64,000 nt of DNA from Treponema bryantii (GTDB lineage Bacteria; Spirochaetota; Spirochaetia; Treponematales; Treponemataceae): contig NZ_FOFU01000002.1 of NCBI RefSeq assembly GCF_900111035.1, positions 1-64,000 on the forward strand, written 5' to 3'. Below the pieces are notes generated by a model that made no database searches, had not been told where the DNA came from, and saw nothing but the letters and a program-made list of their open reading frames with translations. A program made the position numbers and the translations under genes. This document shows positions 33,728 through 42,991 of the stretch, piece by piece; the first letter of the stretch is position 1, and each line of letters begins with the position of its first letter.

Positions 33728-34570
33728 CTAATCAAAATCATAATAAACCCAGTGCTTAGCTAAACCTGCAAAACCATCAACCAAAGCATCAATTGTATTT
33801 ACAGCTTCAGAATAGTGGCACAGATAGGTCTTAGCCCGAATCTCAGCCGGTAAAAGATTCAGTTCATCATAAGCGGCATGAACGCCTCGAGAAAAACCTT
33901 TTATATCACAGTCATGGAAAATAACTTCGATATTCTTATATTTATCCAGCAAAAATTTCAACTGAGTTGGATTATATTGAGTGTCGGCAGTAAATAATAC
34001 CTTATCATCAATAATCAGTCCATAGGAAATCTGAGAATTCTTAAGTGAATCTCTTTTTGTACAAACATGACGGGTTCTGAATAGTTTAAGATTCATTCCA
34101 AAAGCGTCAATTTCATACATTTCAAAAGGCTTTTTCAGAATCTGTTTTGGCTTAAGCTGATTAAAATAATCTTCAAAAGTCATTTTTCCTTCTTCACTGT
34201 ACTGAATACCGCCACGAAGAGATTGATTCCACAGAAGCTTTTTAAACTCATCATTTATAATAAGATTTATTTTCTGCTTTGTAATGTATTTACCGGCAAG
34301 AGCCATTTCTTCAACACCACCAATATGATCTGCATGGGGATGTGTAAGCAAAAGATTCCTGATATCTGTGATTTTTCCGTTGTAAAGATTTTCAAAAGCA
34401 TAAGAACATAAAGTTCCACAGTCAATAAGAAGATGCTCCTTACCTTTTACAAGCAGAAGATTGGTTTGAAAAGACGTTTTAGTAAAGGCATTGCCAGTTC
34501 CAATAAAAAATAGAGATAATTTACCATCATTGGTCAATTCAATATTTGAAATGAACGGTCGCGTTTTCAT
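33728..34570 (-). CDS. Metallo-beta-lactamase-fold hydrolase
   Basis: 280 residues. The dinuclear metal motif LLTHPHADHIGG near 74-85, an aspartate in LFTADTQYN near 193 and a closing CHYSE histidine near 254 fit a metal-dependent MBL hydrolase of the RNase Z / phosphodiesterase-like branch. The N-terminal FIGTGNAFTKTSFQTNLLL is like tRNase Z or PhnP-type enzymes. The substrate is unknown. It starts 8 bp after the HAD phosphatase gene and is probably in the prs operon. Confidence 0.83.
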   Translation of the reverse strand: MKTRPFISNIELTNDGKLSLFFIGTGNAFTKTSFQTNLLLVKGKEHLLIDCGTLCSYAFENLYNGKITDIRNLLLTHPHADHIGGVEEMALAGKYITKQKINLIINDEFKKLLWNQSLRGGIQYSEEGKMTFEDYFNQLKPKQILKKPFEMYEIDAFGMNLKLFRTRHVCTKRDSLKNSQISYGLIIDDKVLFTADTQYNPTQLKFLLDKYKNIEVIFHDCDIKGFSRGVHAAYDELNLLPAEIRAKTYLCHYSEAVNTIDALVDGFAGLAKHWVYYDFD

Positions 34571-34578
34571 TACTAATA

Positions 34579-35229
34579 TTATAACACACTTTTTAAAATT
34601 TGGTATACTTCTTCTACACCACTTATCAAAATTCCCCCCATGCCCATTTCAAGGGGTAAAGCGATGTCCATATCATATCGGTCACCTACAGCAAGGCAGT
34701 TTTCTGCACGAATTCCGTCTCCAAGACGCTCAACTGCAGTCTGGAACGGCTCAACAGCAGGTTTTGATTTGAAGCAGGTATCAAGACCGACAATTTCCGG
34801 GAAGAATTCAGAAACACCAATAGCTTCCAGAGTTTTTCGGGCAGGAAGCACAGGATTATTTGTAACACAGATAAGTTTATATTTTGACTGAAGGATTTTC
34901 AGAGTTTCAATAAGCTTTTCGTCGCGGCCAAGAAAATCCGATGGCTCTAGAAGTTCCCGCCGCCACTGCACACTCTGTTCAATAGGCACACCAAAAGCAA
35001 GCAGAGTATTTCCAAGGCTAACTTTACTGCCATTATGCTCTGCTGCAAACTTTTTGCGGTAATCAGCAACCATACGGCGTGCTTCATCCGCAGTAATTCC
35101 CCTCTCCTTTGCAAACTGACGCACCTGACAGTCCACCTGTTCAAAGGCATATGCAGAATTTGTATATAAAGTTGAATCAATATCAAAAATAAAGGCTTTG
35201 AGGTCACTCGGAATTTTATAGATTTTCAT
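34579..35229 (-). CDS. HAD-superfamily phosphatase
   Basis: 216 residues. Motif I FDIDSTLY near 14-21 (nucleophile aspartate and +2 aspartate), motif II CVTNNPV near 118, motif III lysine in CFKSKPAVEPF near 152 and motif IV VGDRYDMDIALPLEMGM near 176. The layout fits phosphoglycolate phosphatase or pyrimidine 5'-nucleotidase types. It overlaps the FGGY kinase gene by 14 bp. Placed with prs and a sugar kinase, it may act on a sugar or nucleotide phosphate (inference). Confidence 0.86.
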   Translation of the reverse strand: MKIYKIPSDLKAFIFDIDSTLYTNSAYAFEQVDCQVRQFAKERGITADEARRMVADYRKKFAAEHNGSKVSLGNTLLAFGVPIEQSVQWRRELLEPSDFLGRDEKLIETLKILQSKYKLICVTNNPVLPARKTLEAIGVSEFFPEIVGLDTCFKSKPAVEPFQTAVERLGDGIRAENCLAVGDRYDMDIALPLEMGMGGILISGVEEVYQILKSVL

Positions 35230-36328
35230 AACTTTTCAACCTCACAATTTTTTCCGCAGCACTCTGCAGAGAATCATAAACGCCAAGACCAAACCAGCCG
35301 GCACAGGCATCGCCAAGCAGTTCACTGTGTACAAAGTGATTATCAGCCGGGCGCAGAATCTTCATACCAAGTCGTTCAGCCTTATCTTTAAGCAGAAGCT
35401 CATCATTAGTCTGACCGCCCGTTACAGACATCTCAGAAGGAAAAGAGATACCGGCAGTCTCAGCCGCGGCTCTCAGACATCCAACGCCCTTCTCTACCGC
35501 ATTAAGACGTTCCTCTTCAGAAAGCTCACCGCTATCTGGAATAAGATAAGAAACATTCCACAGCCCGCTGATTACAGAAGGCAAAGTACGAAGAGTTTCA
35601 CCCGAAACAGGACGGTCCGTACAGAAATTAAGACCTTCCGAACTGCCACAGCGGTCACACAAACGCCCAGCCTGCAAAGTTCCCGTACCAATAAGAGCCA
35701 CAACAAAATCAGGACCACCGGCAAAAACCGGACAATCTTCAGTAAACTCTAAAGCAAGTTTTTCTTCACTTTTAAACACACCGCAATTAAATGCAGTTTT
35801 TACAAAGCCAGGCAGGAGATTGTTTTTAATTCCACAGGCTTCAAGCATATCATCATTCCAGTAAGCTTTTTCAAAACGAGCCTCCGGAAGAATCGTAACA
35901 GCATTACCCGTAAGAACATATATAAGATATTCAGGACCAGAAAAAAGCTTCTTCGATTTTTTCCAGACCTCAGGAAATTGTTTTCTAACAGAAAGGATTT
36001 TTGGAATAAAAAGAGAAGTCCGAGCGCATTCCGGCACAAGCTCCGACACCGCGCCCGTATCCTCATTCCAGCGGAAAGTAAGTCCGCAGTCAGTTACAAC
36101 AGTTGGGCCATTGCCGGAAACAGAAATACCGGCCACACGCACAGCCCCTGCAGCATCCGTTCCGCCCATACCACAAGCAAGTCCTTCTACCGCGCGCAAA
36201 AATGCGTCGTACCAGGAGCAGGCAACAAACCTGTCATGAGGCTCTTCAAATGGAACGGAACAAAAAGAAACGACCTCGCCCACAGCAGTTACAAGCGCCG
36301 CCTTAAGCGAGGTCGTTCCGATGTCCAC
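35216..36328 (-). CDS. FGGY-family carbohydrate kinase, unusual start
   Basis: 370 residues from a GTG. N-terminal phosphate loop DIGTTSLKAAL, ISVSGNGPTVV near 68 and the C-terminal SVTGGQTNDELLLKDKAERLGM with DACAGWFGLG near 335 mark an FGGY kinase, though it is shorter than the usual 480-500 residues. The first beta strand is cut by the GTG start: the DNA just upstream encodes NNVVLC in frame, which would complete it. No ATG, GTG or TTG lies there before an in-frame TAA. Possible explanations are a non-standard start or a +1 shift from the end of prs. The sugar substrate is unknown. Confidence 0.78.
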   Translation of the reverse strand: MDIGTTSLKAALVTAVGEVVSFCSVPFEEPHDRFVACSWYDAFLRAVEGLACGMGGTDAAGAVRVAGISVSGNGPTVVTDCGLTFRWNEDTGAVSELVPECARTSLFIPKILSVRKQFPEVWKKSKKLFSGPEYLIYVLTGNAVTILPEARFEKAYWNDDMLEACGIKNNLLPGFVKTAFNCGVFKSEEKLALEFTEDCPVFAGGPDFVVALIGTGTLQAGRLCDRCGSSEGLNFCTDRPVSGETLRTLPSVISGLWNVSYLIPDSGELSEEERLNAVEKGVGCLRAAAETAGISFPSEMSVTGGQTNDELLLKDKAERLGMKILRPADNHFVHSELLGDACAGWFGLGVYDSLQSAAEKIVRLKSYENL

Positions 36329-36341
36329 GCAAAGGACAACG

Positions 36342-37580
36342 TTATTCGTGCTTTACCACCTTCTCAATAATATTTCTATTATCAAGCAGTTCGCTCAACG
36401 ACTGATTGTAGTGAATGCGGGTGATTACGTTAGCAAACAATCCGCTTACATCAGTGCTGATATACCATTCACGTTTCAGAAGCTCTTCGTGATATACGGC
36501 GTTAGTACCGATAATGCGGTAGAACAAGCCCTTCTCATAAGCTTCATCAAAGTTCTTGATTGCATCGCCTGTAAAGAATGGAAGGGAAATTGCACAAATA
36601 ACCTTTGTAGCACCTTCGTTCTTAAGGAACTCCATAGCCTTAAGCAGAGTTCCACCAGTACCCAGCATATCATCAGCAAGGAATGCAACCTTACCTTTAA
36701 CATCACCAAGTAACTTAACAGACTTAATGTTTGTAGAATGAGCGTCCTGAGTTACAATAGAGTAATCGCGCTCTTTATAGATCATAGCAAGTGGAAGTTT
36801 AAGTCCAGAAGCATAGAATTTATTTCTGTCGATAGCACCAGTATCTGGAGATACAATAACCATATCCTCAGTTTTACCAGTCAAATCAACAATCTTGCTC
36901 AACTCACGGATAATCTGATAGCTTGCATGCAGGTTATCAAGATTACAAGATGAGAAAGCGTTTACAATTTCACGGGAATGCAGGTCGAGAGTAATGATTC
37001 GGTTTACGCCCTGCATTTCATAAATATGACCAAGCAGGCTGGCAGTAAGACCTTCACGACCCTTACGCTTATGCTGACGCGCATACGGATACGCAGGAAC
37101 TACAAGTGTGATTTTCTCAGCACCGGCAATTCGCACAGCATCAATAGTTACGAGCAGTGAAACAAGATGATCATTTACAGTCATCCGAACTTTGTTTGCA
37201 CCGCCATTAAGTGAAAGAACTTCATGATTCTCAACATCCTGGAAAATGAAAACGTCTTTTCCACGGACAGTATCAAGCAGTTCAGTTTTCACCTCACCAT
37301 TTGCAAAATAAGTAAACCGAGCATTTACCTTGAAAACAGGCGGACGGTACTTATCGGTTGCACCTCTTATGCACAGATCAGACGTCTGCAGATCATTCTC
37401 CAGATTGATTCTGTTCACAAGCTCTTCTTTAGTCAGCTCATAACGCTTTGACAATACATCGTTCTTCAAAGTGAAGCGGTGTTTGTACATGTGTTTAAGG
37501 TGCGTTATGACTTCATTGGCGAAAGCCTCGCCACCAGGACACGCAACAATCGCAAGACTTGTTGGTTCTGTATAAGGCAT
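36342..37580 (-). CDS. prs: Ribose-phosphate pyrophosphokinase, long form
   Basis: 412 residues, about 90 more than the E. coli enzyme, with an extended N-terminal region (about 1-65) and inserts. Makes PRPP from ribose-5-phosphate and ATP. Signatures are VVPAYPYARQHKRKGREGLTA near 160-180, TLDLHSREIVNAF near 195, VSPDTGAIDRNKF near 243 and the PRPP loop LADDMLGTGGT near 299-309. It leads a minus-strand operon (prs, FGGY kinase, HAD, MBL). An AGAGG ribosome site and a TATAAA box lie upstream at about 37590-37605. Confidence 0.93.
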   Translation of the reverse strand: MPYTEPTSLAIVACPGGEAFANEVITHLKHMYKHRFTLKNDVLSKRYELTKEELVNRINLENDLQTSDLCIRGATDKYRPPVFKVNARFTYFANGEVKTELLDTVRGKDVFIFQDVENHEVLSLNGGANKVRMTVNDHLVSLLVTIDAVRIAGAEKITLVVPAYPYARQHKRKGREGLTASLLGHIYEMQGVNRIITLDLHSREIVNAFSSCNLDNLHASYQIIRELSKIVDLTGKTEDMVIVSPDTGAIDRNKFYASGLKLPLAMIYKERDYSIVTQDAHSTNIKSVKLLGDVKGKVAFLADDMLGTGGTLLKAMEFLKNEGATKVICAISLPFFTGDAIKNFDEAYEKGLFYRIIGTNAVYHEELLKREWYISTDVSGLFANVITRIHYNQSLSELLDNRNIIEKVVKHE

Positions 37581-37681
37581 AATTAACCTCTTTTATATAG
37601 TGGGATACATGTAATATATCAGAATCTTGATTTTTTAGGAAGAGGGAGAATACTACTATACAATTACACATGATAATTTGT

Positions 37682-37711
37682 TTGACAATTTCCAAATTGT
37701 GGATTTATAAT
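37682..37711 (+). promoter_or_regulatory. Consensus promoter with spacer palindrome, island gene 1
   Basis: TTGACA (37682-37687), 18-bp spacer, TATAAT (37706-37711): both hexamers are exact consensus. A 7-bp inverted repeat ACAATTT-CC-AAATTGT (37685-37700) overlaps the -35 and spacer, an ideal place for a repressor. A GGAGG site at 37724-37728 then serves the ATG at 37739, so unlike many genes here this one has a leader. Confidence 0.75.
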
Positions 37712-37738
37712 TTAAAAAAAAGTGGAGGATTAAAAAGT

Positions 37739-38878
37739 ATGGGATTAGATTTACATAATCCAGGACATGCAAAACTGAGTTTACTGTGTGAAGGTATTAA
37801 CATCCTTCCTGAAGCAACTCAAGAGCTTGGAACAAAATTTACTGAATGGACAAATTCATATAATAACAGTAGCCAAAAACTAAAGGAAGGAATTAATGTA
37901 ATTCCTGAAGAATTTATTCTTCCTGAAGATGTAGTTTGTGGTGTAAGATATCGACCTTCCAGTCCATGGAAAATGCATTTTGATAAATCAAAGTATTTTC
38001 TCACATATGATGATGAATATATTTGTGAAATAAATTTACCTCCTCGGCCTGCTTTTTATAGTAAGACATTATCAAATGGAGAGCCTATTGTACACTATGT
38101 AACAACCTATAGTGTTTATGCAATCGGTATTTTCTTAAATCGTCAATGCCATTTATGGAAAGATAAAATGCCATGCGCATTTTGCAGCATTGCTCCGACA
38201 TCTAATAATTTTCACAATTCTCATGAGACACCACCGCAAGAAAAGATTATTGAAGCAATAAAAACCATCCAAGAAAGTGATCCAAGATTTAATTATCTAG
38301 AAATATCAAGCGGTTCCTTATCAGATTATGATAAAGGTTTTTCAGAGGCATTAGAACTTGTAAAAAAGATAAAGCCATCTTTAAAAAAAGATATGAAAAT
38401 ACACACCCTTGTCCAGCCCCCACATAATTTTGATTTATTAAAAATGCTTGAGCTTGTTGATGAACCAACCTTTGCAATGGAGATATGGAACCCAGAATTA
38501 TTTAAAGAAATAGTTCCTGGAAAAGAACATTTTTATGGTAGAGAAAAATTTCTTGAACTTTTCAAAGAAGGAACAAGACTATTTGGAAAAGGTAAACTAT
38601 CATGCCAGTTCATTGCAGGTTTAGAACCATTGGAGTCACTTATTGAAGGTATTCATAAAGTTGCAGAAATTGGAGCTGTTCCACAACAAGCTGTATTTCA
38701 TCCAGATTTAGGAACAAAACTTGCAAATAAAGAACCTCCATCTTTGGAATTTGAAATTGAGGTTATAAAAACTTTGCGTGATGTTTATAAAAAATATAAC
38801 TATAAGCCATATAGACATACTTGCCGTCGGTCTTCACCTGATGGAGAAGCTTATAAAGGATATTTCGATAATTTATAA
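37739..38878 (+). CDS. Radical SAM protein with CX8CX2C cluster motif
   Basis: 379 residues from ATG 37739 (the in-frame start at 37670 overlaps the promoter and is rejected). Three cysteines C137, C146 and C149 in QCHLWKDKMPCAFCS form a CX8CX2C pattern instead of the usual CX3CX2C. Downstream features fit a radical SAM barrel: a glycine-poor YLEISSGSLSDYDKG near 192, MKIHTLVQPPH near 225 and AMEIWNPELF near 247. N-terminal residues 1-130 are a separate region rich in aromatic residues. It should cleave SAM with a 4Fe-4S cluster to start radical chemistry; the reaction is unknown. It is the first gene of the island. Confidence 0.75.
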   Translation: MGLDLHNPGHAKLSLLCEGINILPEATQELGTKFTEWTNSYNNSSQKLKEGINVIPEEFILPEDVVCGVRYRPSSPWKMHFDKSKYFLTYDDEYICEINLPPRPAFYSKTLSNGEPIVHYVTTYSVYAIGIFLNRQCHLWKDKMPCAFCSIAPTSNNFHNSHETPPQEKIIEAIKTIQESDPRFNYLEISSGSLSDYDKGFSEALELVKKIKPSLKKDMKIHTLVQPPHNFDLLKMLELVDEPTFAMEIWNPELFKEIVPGKEHFYGREKFLELFKEGTRLFGKGKLSCQFIAGLEPLESLIEGIHKVAEIGAVPQQAVFHPDLGTKLANKEPPSLEFEIEVIKTLRDVYKKYNYKPYRHTCRRSSPDGEAYKGYFDNL

Positions 38879-38915
38879 TTTTTTTGTAATTTAAAAAAAA
38901 ATAAAAAAGGTATAT

Positions 38916-40232
38916 ATGAAAAAGGTAAGAGTATTTAATCGTTCTAATTTTATTTATAACACGCTGCAAACGGAAAAATCCAGCAGACTTGCAGGTTCTG
39001 TAGTAGTAGAAGGCTCAAAGATTGCATCCATTCCAATCTTATGTGCTTCACTACTTACGCAAGAAAATGTCGTTATTCATAATCTTCCTATGATGATGGA
39101 TCAAAGTATTATTCTAGAAAACTTGAAAGCATGGGGAAGTGAAATAGAAATAGAAGAAAATTCTGTAAAGATTCTTAATAAAGAAACTTCGTTAAGAGAT
39201 CAAGTGGACTTGAATTTGGTTCATGGAACTTTGTATTTTATTCCTTCTTTATTAATGCGATTACGAAAAATTTCATTCCCGGTTTCTTTTGGAGGATGTG
39301 ATATTGGTACTCGTCCTATAAATCATATATTTCAAATAATGAAACTTTTTGGTGCAGAAATTAATGAAGATACAGAAAAGGGAATTGTTAATGCTGAATT
39401 AAAGAATGATCCACAGGCTATAACTTTAGACTTTAATGCGTTATATGGAACAAAAAACAATAAGTATGTTTCAGGGGCAACAAAAACAGCTTTAATTATG
39501 TCGGTTCTGGCAAAAGGAACAACAATAATAAAAGGCGCATATTGGAGACGACCTATCAAAGATTTATGCGATTTTTTAAATTGCATTGGTGCAGATATTC
39601 ATGCTGATTTAAAAAATAGAGAAATAATAGTTCATGGAGTCGAAAAACTTCATGGAGGCACCTTTACAATAGGCTGTGACAGAATTGTTGTTGGAACAAT
39701 AATATCCGCCTTAGCTATTCTCAAAGGCGAAATTGAACTTCTTAATGCTTCTTTGTCAGAACTTGATGAAGAATTAAAAATTTATAAAGAAATGGGGATA
39801 ACCTTAAAAGATAATAATAGTAAGCATTCCATACTTGCTTCCTGTATAAATAATAAACCAGTAAAAATTGATACAGAAGAAATAGATACAGATATTGCCC
39901 CAATGCTAATTGCATCATGTGTTACTGCAAAAGGAACCAGCTATATAACTGAAAGTGTTTGGGAAAATAGGTTTTTATATATCAAAGAAATGGAAAAGTT
40001 TGGCGCAAAATATTCCGTAATTAATGATAATTCTGTAAGTATACATGGAGGAATCCCCCTTCATCCTGCTGAAGTAGTATCTCCTGATTTAAGAGGTGCC
40101 GCAGCACTGAGTCTTTTGGCATTATCTATCGATGGCTCATGTAAAATAAACAATGCTCAACATCTTCATAGAGGATATGTTGATTTTGTCAAAACCCTTA
40201 ATTCTATTAATGCTAATATAAGGTGGGTATAA
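38916..40232 (+). CDS. MurA-like enolpyruvyl transferase
   Basis: 438 residues with the two-domain EPSP synthase/MurA fold throughout. Relative to MurA: PEP lysine kept (K35 in EGSKIAS), the following asparagine that contacts UDP-GlcNAc replaced by isoleucine (I36), the loop cysteine kept (C128 in FGGCDIGTRP), the catalytic aspartate kept (D326 in DTDIAPM) and the arginine kept (R393 in SPDLRGAAALS). The MurA segment around R91 is not conserved. So PEP chemistry looks intact but the acceptor is probably not UDP-GlcNAc. It sits inside a biosynthetic cluster, not with cell-wall genes. Two bases separate its stop from the next ATG. Confidence 0.82.
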   Translation: MKKVRVFNRSNFIYNTLQTEKSSRLAGSVVVEGSKIASIPILCASLLTQENVVIHNLPMMMDQSIILENLKAWGSEIEIEENSVKILNKETSLRDQVDLNLVHGTLYFIPSLLMRLRKISFPVSFGGCDIGTRPINHIFQIMKLFGAEINEDTEKGIVNAELKNDPQAITLDFNALYGTKNNKYVSGATKTALIMSVLAKGTTIIKGAYWRRPIKDLCDFLNCIGADIHADLKNREIIVHGVEKLHGGTFTIGCDRIVVGTIISALAILKGEIELLNASLSELDEELKIYKEMGITLKDNNSKHSILASCINNKPVKIDTEEIDTDIAPMLIASCVTAKGTSYITESVWENRFLYIKEMEKFGAKYSVINDNSVSIHGGIPLHPAEVVSPDLRGAAALSLLALSIDGSCKINNAQHLHRGYVDFVKTLNSINANIRWV

Positions 40233-40234
40233 CT

Positions 40235-41488
40235 ATGAAAACTCTTTTTCTTCTTCCTCCATCAGTTCCTTTTTATTTTAATGAAGGACATAGATTACTT
40301 TCTTGGGAAGTAGCCCAATATATGCGAAAGCATACTGATTCAGAGGTAAAATGTCTGGATGCAGGAGTATTAAATTTTACCTATAAGGATTTGTTACTCG
40401 AATTAAGTAACAAATATGATTTAGTATGCATTCAGGTGGAATTTGATAATATCAACTCCTTAAATAATACAATTGGAATAATTAAAAATGTATGTCGGAA
40501 AACCAAAGTTCTTTTATTTGGACGAGTCACAGTTCTGTACACAAAACAATTTCTGCAATTAAATCCAGATGCTATTTTATTTTCAGGAGATCCTGAAAGT
40601 GGAATTGTTGGATATTATAATTCCTTAAAAAGCAATGAAGAAAAAGCAACTCCAGGAATTTGTACCTTAAGAAATGGGGAATACATTTTTGGAGAAAACG
40701 GAGAATTCATAGATCAAAAAGATTTAGAATTTCCAAAAATAGAAGAAATTCCATTAAAAGATTATGATAGAATGTATTCAAATTCAAAATTGAAATTTAG
40801 TGGAATTGCTGGAAAAAGAGAGTTGACAATTCCAATTGGAAGAGGCTGTCCAAATAACTGTTCATTCTGTCATATTCCTAAATATCAGGGATTAAGAGAC
40901 AGACGACATTCCATAGAATCAATTATAGATTATATTAAAGAAATAAAAAATAAGATTCCTTTTGATTATCTTTCATTTTATTGTCCTACTTTTGTATTAA
41001 AAAAAGAATGGAACATGGCATTTTCTAAAGCTTTGATTGACCAGAAAATGAATATTAAATGGAAGGCTTGTACTGAATTATATTTTCTTGATAAAGAATT
41101 ACTTGAAACATTTAAAAAATCTGGCTGTTTACGAATAAGTATCGGTCTTGAGGTTCTTACAAAAAAAGAAAATCTTCTCAATAAACATAAAACAAATCAA
41201 GAAGAAAAGCTTCTAGAAATTTCAAAAATTTGTAAAGATTTGGATATTGAACTAAACTGCTTTGTAATAATCGGTCTACCAGGTTCAAGTATTGCAGATT
41301 TGAAATACACTTTCGAAATATTAAATACAAATAATATTTCATATCGTCAGACTTTATATTCCGACTTTAATAACACTGATATTGATATATTTAAAAATGA
41401 GTATAAATTAAATCGCATGTATTTGTCAGAAGATGATTTTACTGATTCAGAGATTGAAGAATTATATGATTTGTATTTAAGAAAATAG
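40235..41488 (+). CDS. B12-binding-type radical SAM protein
   Basis: 417 residues from ATG 40235 (a GTG at 40223 would overlap the previous gene; AAGGTGG precedes the ATG). The N-terminal 1-150 region has a Rossmann-like cobalamin-domain layout (LFLLPPSVPFYF, VLLFGRVTVLY) without the DxHxxG cobalt ligand, common in this class. The cluster motif CPNNCSFC is near 210-217 (CX3CX2C) after PIGRGC. SIGLEVLTKKENLL and CFVIIGLPGS follow. Such enzymes methylate unactivated carbons or rearrange rings. The function here is unknown. Confidence 0.83.
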   Translation: MKTLFLLPPSVPFYFNEGHRLLSWEVAQYMRKHTDSEVKCLDAGVLNFTYKDLLLELSNKYDLVCIQVEFDNINSLNNTIGIIKNVCRKTKVLLFGRVTVLYTKQFLQLNPDAILFSGDPESGIVGYYNSLKSNEEKATPGICTLRNGEYIFGENGEFIDQKDLEFPKIEEIPLKDYDRMYSNSKLKFSGIAGKRELTIPIGRGCPNNCSFCHIPKYQGLRDRRHSIESIIDYIKEIKNKIPFDYLSFYCPTFVLKKEWNMAFSKALIDQKMNIKWKACTELYFLDKELLETFKKSGCLRISIGLEVLTKKENLLNKHKTNQEEKLLEISKICKDLDIELNCFVIIGLPGSSIADLKYTFEILNTNNISYRQTLYSDFNNTDIDIFKNEYKLNRMYLSEDDFTDSEIEELYDLYLRK

Positions 41489-41498
41489 GAAAAATGTA

Positions 41499-42989
41499 AT
41501 GAAGATACTCTACTTTGAATTATCTAAAGCAGCTGAAAAACATCCTGATAAAATTGGTTATTCAGATAAAATTAATAAATATACATTTTCTCAGTTATTG
41601 GAGTTATGTAATAATTTAATTTATTTTTTTAAGGATATCCCGAAAAAATCAAAAGTTATTTTATTTGATGTAAACTCCGTTCTTCAATATTTATTATTAT
41701 GTGTAAGTTCTGTTATAGAAATCACTTATATTCCTTTAAATCCATGGTTTACAGAAAAAGATGTAAAGGATATTTTGTTGACATATTCTGATTCTTTTTT
41801 TATTTATGGATCAAGTTTCAGAAATGTAAATATTGAAAGAATTAGAGAATCATTATGCTCTTCTCATATTTTTATTAGTACAAAAGAGTTACATGAAAAA
41901 AAACAACAGAGAAACATCAAAATAAAACAAAGAAAAGTAGAAAGTAAATTAATTTTCCATACTAGTGGAACAACAGGAAAATGCAAAGGTGTAATTTATT
42001 CTATACAGAATTTAGTAAGACAAGGAATAATTGCTAATCACCATTTAAATATTACAAGTTTAGATAATTATTTAAATGTATATCCAGGTTCTCATTATGG
42101 TGGCGTAACAGCAAAAATTCAATGTATATTAGCAAATGCATCTTTATATGATATTCCATACCCAACTCCACTTATAATCAGTAAAACTTTAATAGATGAA
42201 AAAATTACTTTTTTCGTTGCAGTACCTACCATTTGGACACAACTTTTTCCATTCCTAAAATTACAAAACAAATCAAATATTTCATTAAGAATGGCAAATA
42301 TAGCTTCTGATAAAATAACCAAAGAACTAATGGAAGAAGTAATGGAATATACTGGCGCAGTTTCTATTCAGGGATATGGAACTACAGAATGTGGGCTGGC
42401 TACATTACATAATTATAAACACAACATTATTGAAACTGGTAATGTTGGCAAACCTTTACCTGGATATAAAATTATTTTAGTTGATGAAGAAACCTATCAA
42501 CCTATAAAGGGGAAAAATTTAAAGGGGCTAATTCTTATCCGTACGTCAATTGGAATGGATAAATATACAATTGATATACCTTTTAAAATTTCTAAAAATA
42601 TATATCTCACTAATGATATAGGTTATTTCGATGATGAAAATAATCTTCACATATGCGGTAGGTTACAATCATTTGCTAAGATTAATGGTTTTAGAGTGAA
42701 TCTAGATGATATTGATTCCTTTTTGAAACAAGAAAAGCAAATTATGTCAAAAACAGTTACAATGGAAATTGATTCAAAAGATAAGATAGTAATTTTCATT
42801 GAAAGTAATACAGAAATCCAAAAAGATGAAATCGCATCAGAAATAAAAAAATCGTTGGGCTCTATATATGAACCATATGACATTATCCGAGTAAATAAAT
42901 TCCCTCGAACAAATGAAACAAACAAAATAAAAATAGGTGTTCTGAAAGAAGAATTTTATAAACAATTTCAACAAGGAAACAAATTATAA
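41499..42989 (+). CDS. AMP-forming acyl/aryl ligase (adenylation enzyme)
   Basis: 496 residues, ANL superfamily. P-loop HTSGTTGKCKG at 154-164, GYGTTECG at 292-299, a variant hinge aspartate in LTNDIGYFDD near 371, GRLQSFAKINGFRV near 387-400, and the C-terminal lysine in NETNKIKIG near 477. It activates a carboxylic acid as an acyl-AMP; the free-standing carrier protein two genes on is the obvious acceptor. The substrate is not predictable. It is lysine- and isoleucine-rich in keeping with the AT-rich island. Confidence 0.87.
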   Translation: MKILYFELSKAAEKHPDKIGYSDKINKYTFSQLLELCNNLIYFFKDIPKKSKVILFDVNSVLQYLLLCVSSVIEITYIPLNPWFTEKDVKDILLTYSDSFFIYGSSFRNVNIERIRESLCSSHIFISTKELHEKKQQRNIKIKQRKVESKLIFHTSGTTGKCKGVIYSIQNLVRQGIIANHHLNITSLDNYLNVYPGSHYGGVTAKIQCILANASLYDIPYPTPLIISKTLIDEKITFFVAVPTIWTQLFPFLKLQNKSNISLRMANIASDKITKELMEEVMEYTGAVSIQGYGTTECGLATLHNYKHNIIETGNVGKPLPGYKIILVDEETYQPIKGKNLKGLILIRTSIGMDKYTIDIPFKISKNIYLTNDIGYFDDENNLHICGRLQSFAKINGFRVNLDDIDSFLKQEKQIMSKTVTMEIDSKDKIVIFIESNTEIQKDEIASEIKKSLGSIYEPYDIIRVNKFPRTNETNKIKIGVLKEEFYKQFQQGNKL

Positions 42990-42991
42990 GA

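Noticed and set aside
37670-37738. Upstream in-frame start adding 23 residues to the first island gene
   Set aside because: It would place the start codon within the promoter (upstream of the -35); the ATG at 37739 has a GGAGG site.
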